NCBI GenBank assembly: GCA_027484985.1 | Contig: JAIXRW010000025.1 | Span: 62,001 to 126,000, forward strand | Origin: Rhodobacter sp. | GTDB taxonomy: Bacteria > Pseudomonadota > Alphaproteobacteria > Rhodobacterales > Rhodobacteraceae | DNA length: 64,000 nucleotides | Direction of reading: 5' to 3' | Shown here: one piece after another, positions 39,127 to 48,730 of the stretch | Position numbering within the stretch: the first letter of the stretch is position 1 | Layout: each line of letters starts with the position of its first letter | The notes under the pieces: generated by a model | Database searches by the model: none | What the model saw: only the letters and a program-made list of their open reading frames with translations | Told to the model about the DNA's origin: nothing | Made by a program: the position numbers and the translations under genes

Positions 39127-40953
39127 TCAGTCTTCCATCGCTTCAAGCTCGTCGATGAAGCCTGCGATCATCGACAGGCCCTTGTCCCAGAATTTGGGAT
39201 CGGAGGCGTCGAGGCCGAAGGGGGCGAGCAGGTCCTTGTGGTGTTTCGAGCCGCCCGCCTTGAGCATGTCGAAATACTTGGTCTGGAAGTCGGGCAGGCC
39301 GCTTTCATAGGCGGCGTAAAGCGCGTTCACGAGGCCGTCGCCGAAGGCGTAGGCATAGACGTAGAAGGGCGAGTGGACGAAATGGGGGATATAGGCCCAG
39401 AAGGTTTCATACCCGTCCATGAAGTCGAACGCATCGCCCAGCGATTGCGCCTGAACCGACATCCACAGCGCGTTGATGTCGTCGGGGGTCAGTTCCCCTT
39501 CGCGCCGCGCGGCGTGGAGTTTACATTCGAAATCGTAAAAGGCGATCTGGCGGACGACCGTGTTGATCATATCCTCGACCTTGCCGGCGAGCAGGGTCTT
39601 TCGTTCGGCCTTGGTCTTGGCGCCGTCGAGCAGTTTGCGGAAGGTGAGCATCTCGCCAAAGACGCTGGCGGTTTCGGCGAGGGTGAGGGGGGTGGAGGAG
39701 AGAAGCTCGCCCTGGCCTGCGGCCAGCACCTGATGGACGCCGTGGCCGAGTTCATGGGCCAGCGTCATCACATCGCGCGGTTTGCCAAGGTAGTTGAGCA
39801 TGACGTAAGGATGCACGGTGGTGACGGTGGGGTGGGCAAAGGCGCCCGGCGCCTTGCCGGGTTTGACGTCTGCGTCGATCCAGCCCTTTTCGAAGAAGGG
39901 TTTGGCAAGGTTGGCCATTTCGGGGGCAAAGGCGCCATAGGCATCCATCACCATGGCCTTGGCGCTGTCCCAATCGACGGTCTTGGGGGTGTCGATCGGC
40001 AGGGGGGCGTTGCGGTCCCAGATTTGCAGTTTTTCCAGCCCCATCCATTTGGCTTTCAGCCGGTAGTAGCGGTGCGACAGCTTGGGGTAGGCCGCGACCA
40101 CGGCGTTGCGCAGCGCCTCGACCACTTCGGGTTCGACATGGTTTGACAGGTGCCGCCCCGTCTGGGGGGTAGGCATCTTGCGCCAGCGGTCCTCGATTTC
40201 CTTTTCCTTGGCCAGCGTGTTGTGGACGCGGGCGAAGAGTTTGATGTTCTTGTCGAAAACGGCGGCCAGCGCGCGGGCGGCGGCTTCGCGTTTCGTGCGG
40301 TCAGCATCGGTAAGCAGGTTGAGCGTGGCCTCGAGGTTCAGGTCATCTTCTTCGCCTGCGACCTTGAACATCAGGCCGGCCATGGTTTCGTCGAACAGGC
40401 GGTTCCATGCGGCGCTGCCCACCGAGGACTGGTCGTGCAGGAATTTTTCCAGCTCGTCCGAAAGCTGGTAGGGGCGCATGGCGCGCATGCGGTCGAAGAC
40501 GGGTTTGTAACGGGCAAGGGCGGCGTTCTGGGCGAGGAGGTTTGCGAGGTGGGTTTCATCCAGGCGGTTGAATTCGAGGGTGAAGAACACGAGCGGCGTG
40601 GTGAAGGTGGTGATGCTGTCCTGCGCGTCGGCCATGAACTTGGCGCGGTCGCTGTCCATCGTGTTCTGGTAATAGCGCAGGCCCGCATAGGACATGATGC
40701 GCCCCGCGATCACGTCGATCTGTTCGTATTGCTGCACGCAGGCCAGCAGGGCGCTTGCATCAAGACTGCCGAGTTTGCCTTCGTAGGTGGTGGCAAAGGT
40801 GGCGCAGGCGGTTTCGAGCCATGCCATATCGCGGGTGAATTCGGGCGCATCGGGGGCGGGGTAAAGGTCGGTCAGGTCCCAGTCGGGCAGGTTGCCGAAA
40901 GCGCCCGAGGTGGCGTTGGCGTCGAAGACGGGACGGGGCAGCGGGAGCGTCAT
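39127..40953 (-). CDS. M3-family oligoendopeptidase (PepF type)
   Basis: DVMTLAHELGHGVHQVLA (HExxH); ETASVFGEMLTF. Confidence 0.94.
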   Translation of the reverse strand: MTLPLPRPVFDANATSGAFGNLPDWDLTDLYPAPDAPEFTRDMAWLETACATFATTYEGKLGSLDASALLACVQQYEQIDVIAGRIMSYAGLRYYQNTMDSDRAKFMADAQDSITTFTTPLVFFTLEFNRLDETHLANLLAQNAALARYKPVFDRMRAMRPYQLSDELEKFLHDQSSVGSAAWNRLFDETMAGLMFKVAGEEDDLNLEATLNLLTDADRTKREAAARALAAVFDKNIKLFARVHNTLAKEKEIEDRWRKMPTPQTGRHLSNHVEPEVVEALRNAVVAAYPKLSHRYYRLKAKWMGLEKLQIWDRNAPLPIDTPKTVDWDSAKAMVMDAYGAFAPEMANLAKPFFEKGWIDADVKPGKAPGAFAHPTVTTVHPYVMLNYLGKPRDVMTLAHELGHGVHQVLAAGQGELLSSTPLTLAETASVFGEMLTFRKLLDGAKTKAERKTLLAGKVEDMINTVVRQIAFYDFECKLHAARREGELTPDDINALWMSVQAQSLGDAFDFMDGYETFWAYIPHFVHSPFYVYAYAFGDGLVNALYAAYESGLPDFQTKYFDMLKAGGSKHHKDLLAPFGLDASDPKFWDKGLSMIAGFIDELEAMED

Positions 40954-41050
40954 GGGATACCCTTCATACGGTTGGTTGGCATCATCTAGGGCTGCGGGGG
41001 GGATGGGTGCAAGGTGGGGCCACGGACAAGGCGGTAAACTTCCTGCGGCT

Positions 41051-41104
41051 TTCATGCTCGTACAAATATCCCACGGGGGGTGCGGGGGGTGTGAAACCCC
41101 CCGC
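41051..41104 (-). repeat. Hairpin + tag element, copy f
   Basis: TTCATGCTCGTACAAATATCCC (minus-oriented tag) then GCGGGGGGT-gtgaa-ACCCCCCGC 41082-41104. Confidence 0.8.
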
Positions 41105-41114
41105 TTGCAGCGGG

Positions 41115-42710
41115 TCAGCCCTGCGCCGCGTTTAAGAGGGCGCGGAGGGTTTCGATCGTGTCGATTTCGTCCACCCCCTTGTCACGCCGCCAGCGGGCCA
41201 TGCGGGGGAAGCGCAGCGCCAGCCCCGATTTGTGGCGGGGGCTGGGCTGGATGCCTTCGAAGGCGATTTCGAACACCAGATCGGGCACCACGCGGCGGAC
41301 GGGGCCGAAGCGTTCGAGCGTGTGTTTGCCGACCCAGCGGGTGATTTCGGCGAATTCGGCGTCGGTCAGGCCGGAATAGGCCTTGGTGAAGGGGACAAGG
41401 TCGTTGCCGTCCCTGACCGCGAAGGTGAAGTCGGTGAACAGGTTGGCGCGGCGGCCGTGGCCGGATTGGGCATAGATCATCACCGCGTCGATGGACCACG
41501 GGTCGAGCTTCCATTTCCACCAGTCGCCGCGTTTACGGCCGACATGATAGGGCGATGACCCGCGTTTGAGCATCAGCCCTTCGGCCATTTCGGCGCGGGC
41601 GGTGGCGCGGGTGGCGGTGATGTCTGCCCATGAGGCGAAGGGAAGGGTGGGAGAGATTGCAAGCGGAAGATCGGGCGGAAGGCTGGCGAGAAGGGCCGCA
41701 AGGCGGGCGCGGCGGGTATCATAGGGTTGGGCGCGCAGGTCTTGGCCGTTTTCCTCCAAGAGGTCATAGGCCAGCAGGCGCGCGGGGGATTGGGCCAGCA
41801 GTTTCTTTGGCACGGTCTTGCGGTTGATGCGGCCTTGCAGCGCGGCGAAGGGCTGCGGGCGGTCCGCGCCCCATGCCACGACCTCGGCGTCGATCACGGT
41901 GCCTTGGGGCAGGAAATCGGCCAAGGGGGCAAATTCGGGGAAGCGGTCGGTTACCAGTTCCTCGCCCCGCGACCAGAGGGCGAAGATGCCCGCACGGTGG
42001 ATCAGTTGGCCGCGGATGCCGTCCCATTTCCATTCGGCGCGCCAGTCGGCGGGGTCGCCAAGGCTTTCGGGACCGCCTTCCAGCTGGGCGGCAAGGGCGA
42101 AGGGGTAGGGGCGAGAGCCGGGGCCATCGTGATCGGTGCCGCCGGTCAGCGCCTCGAAGCTGGTTGTCTGGGGGGACCAGTCGCCCATCAGGCGGTGGGC
42201 GAGGGTGGCTTCGTCCTGCCCTGTTGCCGTGGCCAGCGCGCGGGTCATCAGGCCTTGGCTCACACCCATGCGGAAGCCGCCGGTGATGAGCTTGTTGAAC
42301 AGGAAGCGCTGGTCGGCGGGCAGTTCGTCCCAGAGGGCGAGGATCGCCGCCTTGCGGGTTTCGGGCGGGCGGCCCGTCAGGGCCATCAGGGTGGCGATTG
42401 TGTCGGTGAGGCTGCGGTCGGTCGTGCCGCTGGCGGGGGGCAGGATCAGGGCGATGGTTTCGGCAAGGTCGCCGACGATGGCGTAGGAGTCCTCGAAGAG
42501 CCAGAGGGGAAGGCCTGCCGCCTCGGCCGCCCATTCGCGCAGTTCGGTCGCGGTCACGCTGCGTTTGGGGCGGCGGCCCGAGAGGAGGGCGATGGTCCAG
42601 AGGCGGTCAGGTTCTGGCGCGGTCTGGAAATACTGGGTCAGGGCCGCGAGTTTGGCGGTGGTTTTCGTCGTGCCGTCGAGGGCGGCGAAGAGGGTGGCGA
42701 AGGCTTTCAT
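41115..42710 (-). CDS. ATP-dependent DNA ligase (ligase of the ligase-associated repair cluster)
   Basis: DWRAEWKWDGIRGQLIHRAG (adenylation lysine KWDG.R), EGLMLKRGSSPYHVGRKRGDWWKWKL. Confidence 0.93.
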   Translation of the reverse strand: MKAFATLFAALDGTTKTTAKLAALTQYFQTAPEPDRLWTIALLSGRRPKRSVTATELREWAAEAAGLPLWLFEDSYAIVGDLAETIALILPPASGTTDRSLTDTIATLMALTGRPPETRKAAILALWDELPADQRFLFNKLITGGFRMGVSQGLMTRALATATGQDEATLAHRLMGDWSPQTTSFEALTGGTDHDGPGSRPYPFALAAQLEGGPESLGDPADWRAEWKWDGIRGQLIHRAGIFALWSRGEELVTDRFPEFAPLADFLPQGTVIDAEVVAWGADRPQPFAALQGRINRKTVPKKLLAQSPARLLAYDLLEENGQDLRAQPYDTRRARLAALLASLPPDLPLAISPTLPFASWADITATRATARAEMAEGLMLKRGSSPYHVGRKRGDWWKWKLDPWSIDAVMIYAQSGHGRRANLFTDFTFAVRDGNDLVPFTKAYSGLTDAEFAEITRWVGKHTLERFGPVRRVVPDLVFEIAFEGIQPSPRHKSGLALRFPRMARWRRDKGVDEIDTIETLRALLNAAQG

Positions 42711-42731
42711 GGGGCGCGCCTGTGGCTGGCG

Positions 42732-42796
42732 CCGGGGAGGGCTGTCTGCCCTCCCCGGACCCCACCCGAGGATATTTGGGGGCAGAAAATGGGGGG
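42732..42796 (+). repeat. Hairpin + tag element, copy g
   Basis: CCGGGGAGGGC-tgtct-GCCCTCCCCGG 42732-42758 then GAGGATATTTGGGGGCAGAAAATGGGG. Confidence 0.75.
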
Positions 42797-42843
42797 ACGG
42801 GCAGGGCGGGCCGTTGAGCGGCGGAAGGCGGGGTGGGGGTGGG

Positions 42844-43875
42844 TCATGGGGTGGCCACCTGTCCGGCGGTTTCGGTCGTGTCTTCGTCGTCGTCTTGCCC
42901 ATAGGCGGTTTCGACGATGCCTGCGTCATAGCCTTGGCTTTCGAGCCAGCGGCGGAAGGGGGCGGTGTAGCCGTGAGTGACAAAAACCCGTTCGCAGCCC
43001 GTGGCGCGGATGGCGGTGTTGAGGCCGTCCCAATCGGCATGGTCGGACAGCACGAAGCCGGTGCCGAGCGCGCGGCGGCGGCGGATGCCGCGGACGGCCA
43101 TCCAGCCCGAGGCGAAGGCTTCCTCTGCCGCGGTGAAGCGGCGGGCCCAGGGGGTGCCGAGGGCGGAAGGGGGCGCGATGACGAGGGCGGTGGGGTGGGA
43201 TTTGGCGTCGATGCCTGCGGTGACGCGGGTGGTTTCGGGCAGGGGGTAGCCCTGGTCGCGCAGGATGCGCGTGACCTCTTCCACCGCGCCATGGGTCAGG
43301 ATGGGGCCCGAGGGGGTGATGCCCGCCATGAGGCGCTGGGCCTTGCCGAAGCTGTAGGCGCCGATGATCGAGGGGCGGCCGAGGGCGGCGTTGCGCGCCC
43401 ACCATGCCGAGATGTCGGCCATGGTTTCGGGCTGGGGGCGCCAGCGGAACACGGGCAGGCCGAAGGTACATTCGGTGATGAAGGCGTGGCAGGGGACGGG
43501 GGCGAAGGCTTCGGCCAATCCGTCGGGTTCGGTCTTGTAATCGCCCGAGACGACCCAGACCTCGCCCCCCCGTTCGACGCGGATCTGGGCCGAGCCCGGC
43601 ACATGGCCTGCGGGGTAGAAGGAGACGGTGACGGCACCGATGCGGAGCGGTTCGCCATAGGCGATGCCGGTGGCGGTGATGTCGCCCAGGCGGTGGCGGA
43701 TGACGGGCAGGGCCTGACGGGTGCAGAGGTATTCGCCGTGGCCCCAGCGGGCATGGTCGGAATGGCCGTGGGTGATGAGGGCGCGGGGGACGGGGCGCCA
43801 AGGGTCGATGTGGAAATCGCCCTCGGGGCAGTAGATGCCGTAGTCGGTGAAGGTGAGAAGATCGGTGCGCGCCAT
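42844..43875 (-). CDS. Ligase-associated DNA exonuclease (metallo-beta-lactamase / CPSF-exonuclease-like)
   Basis: DPWRPVPRALITHGHSDHARWGH (HxHxDH), VLSDHADWDGL. Confidence 0.93.
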   Translation of the reverse strand: MARTDLLTFTDYGIYCPEGDFHIDPWRPVPRALITHGHSDHARWGHGEYLCTRQALPVIRHRLGDITATGIAYGEPLRIGAVTVSFYPAGHVPGSAQIRVERGGEVWVVSGDYKTEPDGLAEAFAPVPCHAFITECTFGLPVFRWRPQPETMADISAWWARNAALGRPSIIGAYSFGKAQRLMAGITPSGPILTHGAVEEVTRILRDQGYPLPETTRVTAGIDAKSHPTALVIAPPSALGTPWARRFTAAEEAFASGWMAVRGIRRRRALGTGFVLSDHADWDGLNTAIRATGCERVFVTHGYTAPFRRWLESQGYDAGIVETAYGQDDDEDTTETAGQVATP

Positions 43876-43957
43876 GGGTGGAGTATAGGGCGCGGTGCGG
43901 GTTTGGCCAAACGCAGCGGGCTGAAGTTTGGAGGGCGTTTTGGCGGCTGGCGTGGCA

Positions 43958-44008
43958 GCGGGGGCCAGCCCCCGCGCCCCCGGAGTATTTATCGCAAAGA
44001 TGAAGGGG
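43958..44008 (+). repeat. Hairpin + tag element, copy h
   Basis: GCGGGGGC-ca-GCCCCCGC 43958-43975 then CGGAGTATTTATCGCAAAGATGAAGGGG. Confidence 0.8.
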
Positions 44009-44148
44009 TGGGGTTCGGGGAGGGTGGGCAGGCATGGGGGTTGCTGCGGGCATCCTGTTTCGGGTCGCAGTCAGAGATCAGGGTGCGGATGGGCTTTTTC
44101 GGTGGAGGGCGTTTCCCCTCGACAGGAATGTTGTCGTAGCGTTGGTTT

Positions 44149-44631
44149 GTGGGAGACTTACCTTTTGGGGAGGCTTTTGCTGTGTTGCGGCCACCGGCTC
44201 GGGTTGTTGTTAGGGCATTGGGTCCTTGCCGTAGGGATGGGTGTTTGTTGGTCGTTCCGGTTCCGGACGACACGGGAGGCGTGGTTGGGGTGCGCCCGCC
44301 CGGCGGTGAGGTGGAGTTCGGCGAGCGGGCGGAAGATGCCGTGCGGCGGGAGTTCCGCGAAGAACTGGGCGCGGATGTTTCGGTACTGGGTCAGATTGGC
44401 GTCATGGAAAACCTTTTCCTCCATGAGGGCGCGCGCGGGCATGAGGTGGTGTTCCTGTTCCTTGTCGCTTTGCCGGACGGTTACGGTCCGTGCTTCGGGC
44501 CGGTGCCGGTGCGAGAGGAAGGAGTGGTGTTAGGGGGGGAGTGGGTTGCATTGGAGGGTGTGGGGCGCAGCGGTGGGCCGGTGTTGTTGCCCGAGGGGCT
44601 GGCCGGTTTTTTGACGGGGTCGCTGGAGTGA
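44149..44631 (+). CDS. NUDIX hydrolase
   Basis: GEVEFGERAEDAVRREFREELGAD fits GX5EX7REUXEEXGU; GTG start; codon use looks atypical for the window. Confidence 0.82.
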   Translation: MGDLPFGEAFAVLRPPARVVVRALGPCRRDGCLLVVPVPDDTGGVVGVRPPGGEVEFGERAEDAVRREFREELGADVSVLGQIGVMENLFLHEGARGHEVVFLFLVALPDGYGPCFGPVPVREEGVVLGGEWVALEGVGRSGGPVLLPEGLAGFLTGSLE

Positions 44632-44791
44632 TCCGGACGGATTGCTGTTTGGTGGCGCGGTCGGGGTGGATGGGTGGTTGCACAAAAAACGGGCATTTGA
44701 CGCCAGCGCAGCGGAACGTGACCGTCTGGCGCTTCCCACTGGCGTGGCGCGCTGATTAGATCGGGGTCAGGCGTGGCGCGGGGGCTGGCGG

Positions 44792-46204
44792 GTGACGGAT
44801 TATTTCAACGAGATGTATCACGGCGGGGCTGTACGTGCGCCCTATGCGCGGCTTGAGGATTGGATGCGGGCGATGCCCGCCGAGCTTCGCAGCCTGAAAC
44901 AGGCCGAGGCCGAGCAGTTGTTCCGCAGGATCGGCATCACATTTGCCGTCTATGGCGAGGGGGGCGACCCGGACAGGCTGATTCCGTTCGACATGTTTCC
45001 GCGCGTGTTCACCGCCGCCGAATGGGCCAGGCTGGAGAAAGGCATCAAGCAGCGGGCGCGGGCGCTGAACGCCTTTCTGGTCGATGTCTATGGGCGGGGC
45101 GAGATCGTGCGGGCGGGGCGGATGCCGTCGAAGCTGGTCTATCAGAACGAGGCCTATGAAAAGGCGGTGGCGGGGATCAAGCCGCCGAAGGGGGTTTATT
45201 CCCATATCGTCGGCGTCGATCTGGTGCGGACGGGGCCGGACGAGTTTTTCGTGCTGGAGGACAATTGCCGGACGCCGAGCGGGGTTTCCTACATGCTGGA
45301 AAACCGCGAGATCATGATGCGGATGTTCCCCGATTTGTTCCGCGAGAACCGGATCGAACCCGTGGATGGCTACCCCGCGCTGCTGCGGCGCACGCTGGCG
45401 AGTGTCGCGCCCGAGAAATGCGCGGGCGAGCCGACCGTGGTGTTGCTGACGCCCGGGCATTTCAACAGCGCCTATTACGAACATTCCTTTCTGGCCGATC
45501 TGATGGGGATCGAACTGGTCGAGGGGCAGGACCTGTTTGTGGAAGGGGCGTTTCTTTACATGCGCACGACCGAGGGGCCGCGGCGGGTGGATGTGGTTTA
45601 CCGCCGCATCGACGATGCCTTTATCGACCCGTTGTGTTTCAGGCCGGACAGTATGCTGGGCGTGCCGGGGTTGATGGATGTCTATCGTTCGGGAGGGGTC
45701 AGCATCTGTTCCGCGCCGGGGGCGGGGGTGGCCGATGACAAGGCGGTTTACACCTTTGTGCCCGAGATGATCCGGTTCTATCTGGGCGAGGAGCCTTTGC
45801 TGAACAACGTGCCCACATGGCAATGCGGGCGCGAGGATGACCTGAAATACGTGCTGGCTAACCTTGGTGATCTTGTCGTCAAGGAGGTGCACGGGTCGGG
45901 CGGATACGGGATGCTGGTGGGGCCCAAATCGAGCAAGGAGCAGATCGAGAATTTCCGTCACCGCATCGTGGCGGACCCAGGCAATTACATTGCCCAGCCG
46001 ACGCTGGCGCTTTCGACCACGCCGACCTTTGTGGCCGAGGGGGTTGCCCCGCGGCATGTGGATTTGCGGCCCTATTGTCTGGTGGGCGAGCGGATCGAAC
46101 TGGTGCCCGGCGGGCTGACGCGGGTGGCGTTGAAGGAGGGGTCTTTGGTGGTGAACTCGTCACAGGGCGGGGGCGTCAAGGACACATGGGTGCTGGCGGA
46201 GTGA
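44792..46204 (+). CDS. Circularly permuted ATP-grasp protein (DUF404/DUF407 type)
   Basis: MTDYFNEMYHGGAVRAPYARLEDWMRAMP...EDDLKYVLANLGDLVVKEVHGSGGYGMLVGP. Confidence 0.92.
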   Translation: MTDYFNEMYHGGAVRAPYARLEDWMRAMPAELRSLKQAEAEQLFRRIGITFAVYGEGGDPDRLIPFDMFPRVFTAAEWARLEKGIKQRARALNAFLVDVYGRGEIVRAGRMPSKLVYQNEAYEKAVAGIKPPKGVYSHIVGVDLVRTGPDEFFVLEDNCRTPSGVSYMLENREIMMRMFPDLFRENRIEPVDGYPALLRRTLASVAPEKCAGEPTVVLLTPGHFNSAYYEHSFLADLMGIELVEGQDLFVEGAFLYMRTTEGPRRVDVVYRRIDDAFIDPLCFRPDSMLGVPGLMDVYRSGGVSICSAPGAGVADDKAVYTFVPEMIRFYLGEEPLLNNVPTWQCGREDDLKYVLANLGDLVVKEVHGSGGYGMLVGPKSSKEQIENFRHRIVADPGNYIAQPTLALSTTPTFVAEGVAPRHVDLRPYCLVGERIELVPGGLTRVALKEGSLVVNSSQGGGVKDTWVLAE

Positions 46205-46208
46205 TGCG

Positions 46209-47159
46209 ATGCTGAGCCGGACCGCTGACAACCTGTATTGGATCGCCCGTTCGATGGAGCGGGCGGAAACCGCCGCGCGGCTTTTGGAGGTGGGGGCGCG
46301 GATCGCGCTGCTGCCATCGGCGGCCGGATACCGCAACGAATGGGACAGCCTGCTGCGGGCGGGCGGTAATGCCGATGCCTTTGCCCTGAAATATGGCGAG
46401 GCGGTGCAGAGGAATATCGAAAGCTTCCTGTTTTTTGACCAGGACAACCCGTCTTCGGTGGCGTCCTGCATCACGCAGGCGCGGGAAAACGGGCGTATCG
46501 TGCGCACCGCGCTGACCGCGCAGGTCTGGGACGCGCTGAACACCGCGTTTCAGGAATTGCGCCAGTTGGAGCGCACGCCGCGCAGCGAATTGGAGTTGAG
46601 CCGCCTGACCGAATGGACCATGCGTCATGCGGCCATGGTGCGGGGGGCTATTGACGCCACGCTGCTGCGCAATGACGGGTGGGATTTCCTGAATATCGGC
46701 TACCATCTGGAACGGGCCGACAACACGGCGCGGCTGATGGATGTGAAGTATTATGTGCTGCTGCCGCGGGTCGATTTCGTGGGATCGGGGTTCGACAATT
46801 ACCAGTGGAGCACGCTGTTGCGCGCCATGTCGGCGCATCGGGCGTTCCACTGGGCCTATGGCGGCGAGGTGACGGCGGCGAAGATCGCGGATTTCCTGAT
46901 CCTCAACACGCAATGCCCGCGGTCGCTGATGACCTGCGCCGAGGGTATGGCCGCGCATCTGGACCGGGTGGCCAAGCTTTATGGCAGCGTGACCGGGGCG
47001 CAGGTGCAGGCGCGCGCCATCGTGGCGGAATTGGCGGTGACGAAGGTGGATGATATCTTTGACGAGGGGCTGCACGATTTCCTGTCGCGTTTCATCCGGC
47101 GGACGGCCGAGCTGGGATCGGTGATCCACGAGACCTATCTGAGCGGGGATATGCGCTGA
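46209..47159 (+). CDS. Alpha-E (DUF403) domain protein
   Basis: MLSRTADNLYWIARSMERAETAARLLEVGAR...NIGYHLERADNTARLMDVKYYVLL. Confidence 0.93.
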   Translation: MLSRTADNLYWIARSMERAETAARLLEVGARIALLPSAAGYRNEWDSLLRAGGNADAFALKYGEAVQRNIESFLFFDQDNPSSVASCITQARENGRIVRTALTAQVWDALNTAFQELRQLERTPRSELELSRLTEWTMRHAAMVRGAIDATLLRNDGWDFLNIGYHLERADNTARLMDVKYYVLLPRVDFVGSGFDNYQWSTLLRAMSAHRAFHWAYGGEVTAAKIADFLILNTQCPRSLMTCAEGMAAHLDRVAKLYGSVTGAQVQARAIVAELAVTKVDDIFDEGLHDFLSRFIRRTAELGSVIHETYLSGDMR

Positions 47160-47965
47160 TGCTGCTGTCGGTCGATCATGTGACGCGATACATCTATGAC
47201 CGCCCCGTGCGCGGCGTGGTGCAGAGCCACCGGCTTTCGCCTTCGGTGTTTGACGGGCAGGCCGTGCGGGACTGGACGGTCGAGGTGAGCGATGGCATCG
47301 CGGGCGGCATGTTCCGCGACGGCGCGGGAGACCGCGTGCAGGGCTGGACCGTGAAGGGGCCGGTGCGCGAGATCGAGGTCAGGGTGACGGGCACGGTCGA
47401 GACGGTCGATCTGGCGGGCGTGCTGCGCGGGCACCGCGAAACCGTGCCGGCCGAGGTGTATCTGTGCGAGACGGCGGCGACGCGGGCCGATGCGGCGCTG
47501 GCAACGCTGGCCGATGCCGCGCGCGAGGCGGACGGGCCGCTTGCGATGGCGCACCGGCTGTCGGCGCTGGTGTCAGAGGCGATTGCCTATCGTCCGGGGA
47601 CGACCACGGCGCGCACCACCGCGGCCGAGGCGTTGGCCCAGGGCCAAGGGGTGTGTCAGGATCAGGCGCAGGCGCTGATTGCCTGTGCGCGCCATGTGGG
47701 GATGCCCGCGCGCTATGTGTCGGGCTATCTGTTCGCCAGCGATGGCGATGCCCCCGAGGCGGCCCATGCCTGGGCCGAGCTGTGGGTGGCGGGCTTGGGC
47801 TGGGTGGGGTTCGATGCCGCCAACCGCTGTTGCCCCGATGACCGTTACATCCGGCTTGGATCGGGGTTTGATGCGGTGGATGCAGCCCCCATCCGGGGCA
47901 CGGCGCGCGGAAACGGGCAGGAACGGCTGGATGTGGCGGTTGCGGTCCGGCAGGTGCAGCAATAG
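47159..47965 (+). CDS. Transglutaminase-like cysteine peptidase family protein
   Basis: QGVCQDQAQALIACARHVGMPARYVSGYL...AAHAWAELWVAGLGWVGFDAANR (Cys-His-Asp triad motifs). Confidence 0.92.
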   Translation: MLLSVDHVTRYIYDRPVRGVVQSHRLSPSVFDGQAVRDWTVEVSDGIAGGMFRDGAGDRVQGWTVKGPVREIEVRVTGTVETVDLAGVLRGHRETVPAEVYLCETAATRADAALATLADAAREADGPLAMAHRLSALVSEAIAYRPGTTTARTTAAEALAQGQGVCQDQAQALIACARHVGMPARYVSGYLFASDGDAPEAAHAWAELWVAGLGWVGFDAANRCCPDDRYIRLGSGFDAVDAAPIRGTARGNGQERLDVAVAVRQVQQ

Positions 47966-47998
47966 GGTCGGGCTCGGCTGAGTGGGGAAGGGACGGGG

Positions 47999-48724
47999 AT
48001 GACCTATTGCGTGGGGCTTTTGTTGAACGAGGGCATGGTGCTGTTGTCGGATACGCGCACCAATGCGGGGCTCGACAATATCTCGACCTATCGCAAGATG
48101 TTCACCTTTGAAGACCCGGGCGAGCGGGTGATCGCCATCATGACGGCGGGCAGCCTTTCGGTGACGCAGACCACCATCGCGCGGCTGCGCGAGGCGGTCG
48201 ATGACCCCGAGGCGAGCGAGGAAAGTTCGATCCTGAAGGCGCCGACAATGCTGAAAGTGGCCGATATGGTGGGCAACATGCTGTCGAAGGTGCGCGGCGA
48301 GATCGACACCAAGCTTGCGGCGATGGAACAGGGCGCGTCGGCATCGATGATCGTGGCGGGGCAGCGGCGGGGCGGCGCGATGCGGCTGTTCCTGATCTAC
48401 CCCGAGGGGAATTTCATCGAGGCGACCGAGGACACGCCGTTCTTGCAGATTGGCGAGCATAAATACGGCAAGCCGATTCTGGACCGTGTGGTGAAGCCCA
48501 CGACCAGTCTGGCAGACGCGCAGAAGGCGGTGCTGTTGTCGATGGATTCGACGCTGCGGTCGAACCTGTCGGTGGGTATGCCGCTGGATCTGGCGGTGAT
48601 CGAGCGCGATGCGCTGAAAGTTGGCGTCAAGCGGCGGATCGAGGCGGGGGACGCGCAGTTCCGCGCCATGTCGGAGGCGTGGTCAAAGGCGCTGCGCGAC
48701 GGGTTCCAGCAGATCAACATCTGA
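47999..48724 (+). CDS. Proteasome-like Ntn-hydrolase, Anbu type
   Basis: MTYCVGLLLNEGMVLLSDTRTNAGLDNISTYRKMFTF; Thr directly after Met1; genomic context of CP-ATP-grasp / alpha-E / transglutaminase. Confidence 0.9.
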   Translation: MTYCVGLLLNEGMVLLSDTRTNAGLDNISTYRKMFTFEDPGERVIAIMTAGSLSVTQTTIARLREAVDDPEASEESSILKAPTMLKVADMVGNMLSKVRGEIDTKLAAMEQGASASMIVAGQRRGGAMRLFLIYPEGNFIEATEDTPFLQIGEHKYGKPILDRVVKPTTSLADAQKAVLLSMDSTLRSNLSVGMPLDLAVIERDALKVGVKRRIEAGDAQFRAMSEAWSKALRDGFQQINI

Positions 48725-48730
48725 GGGCGG

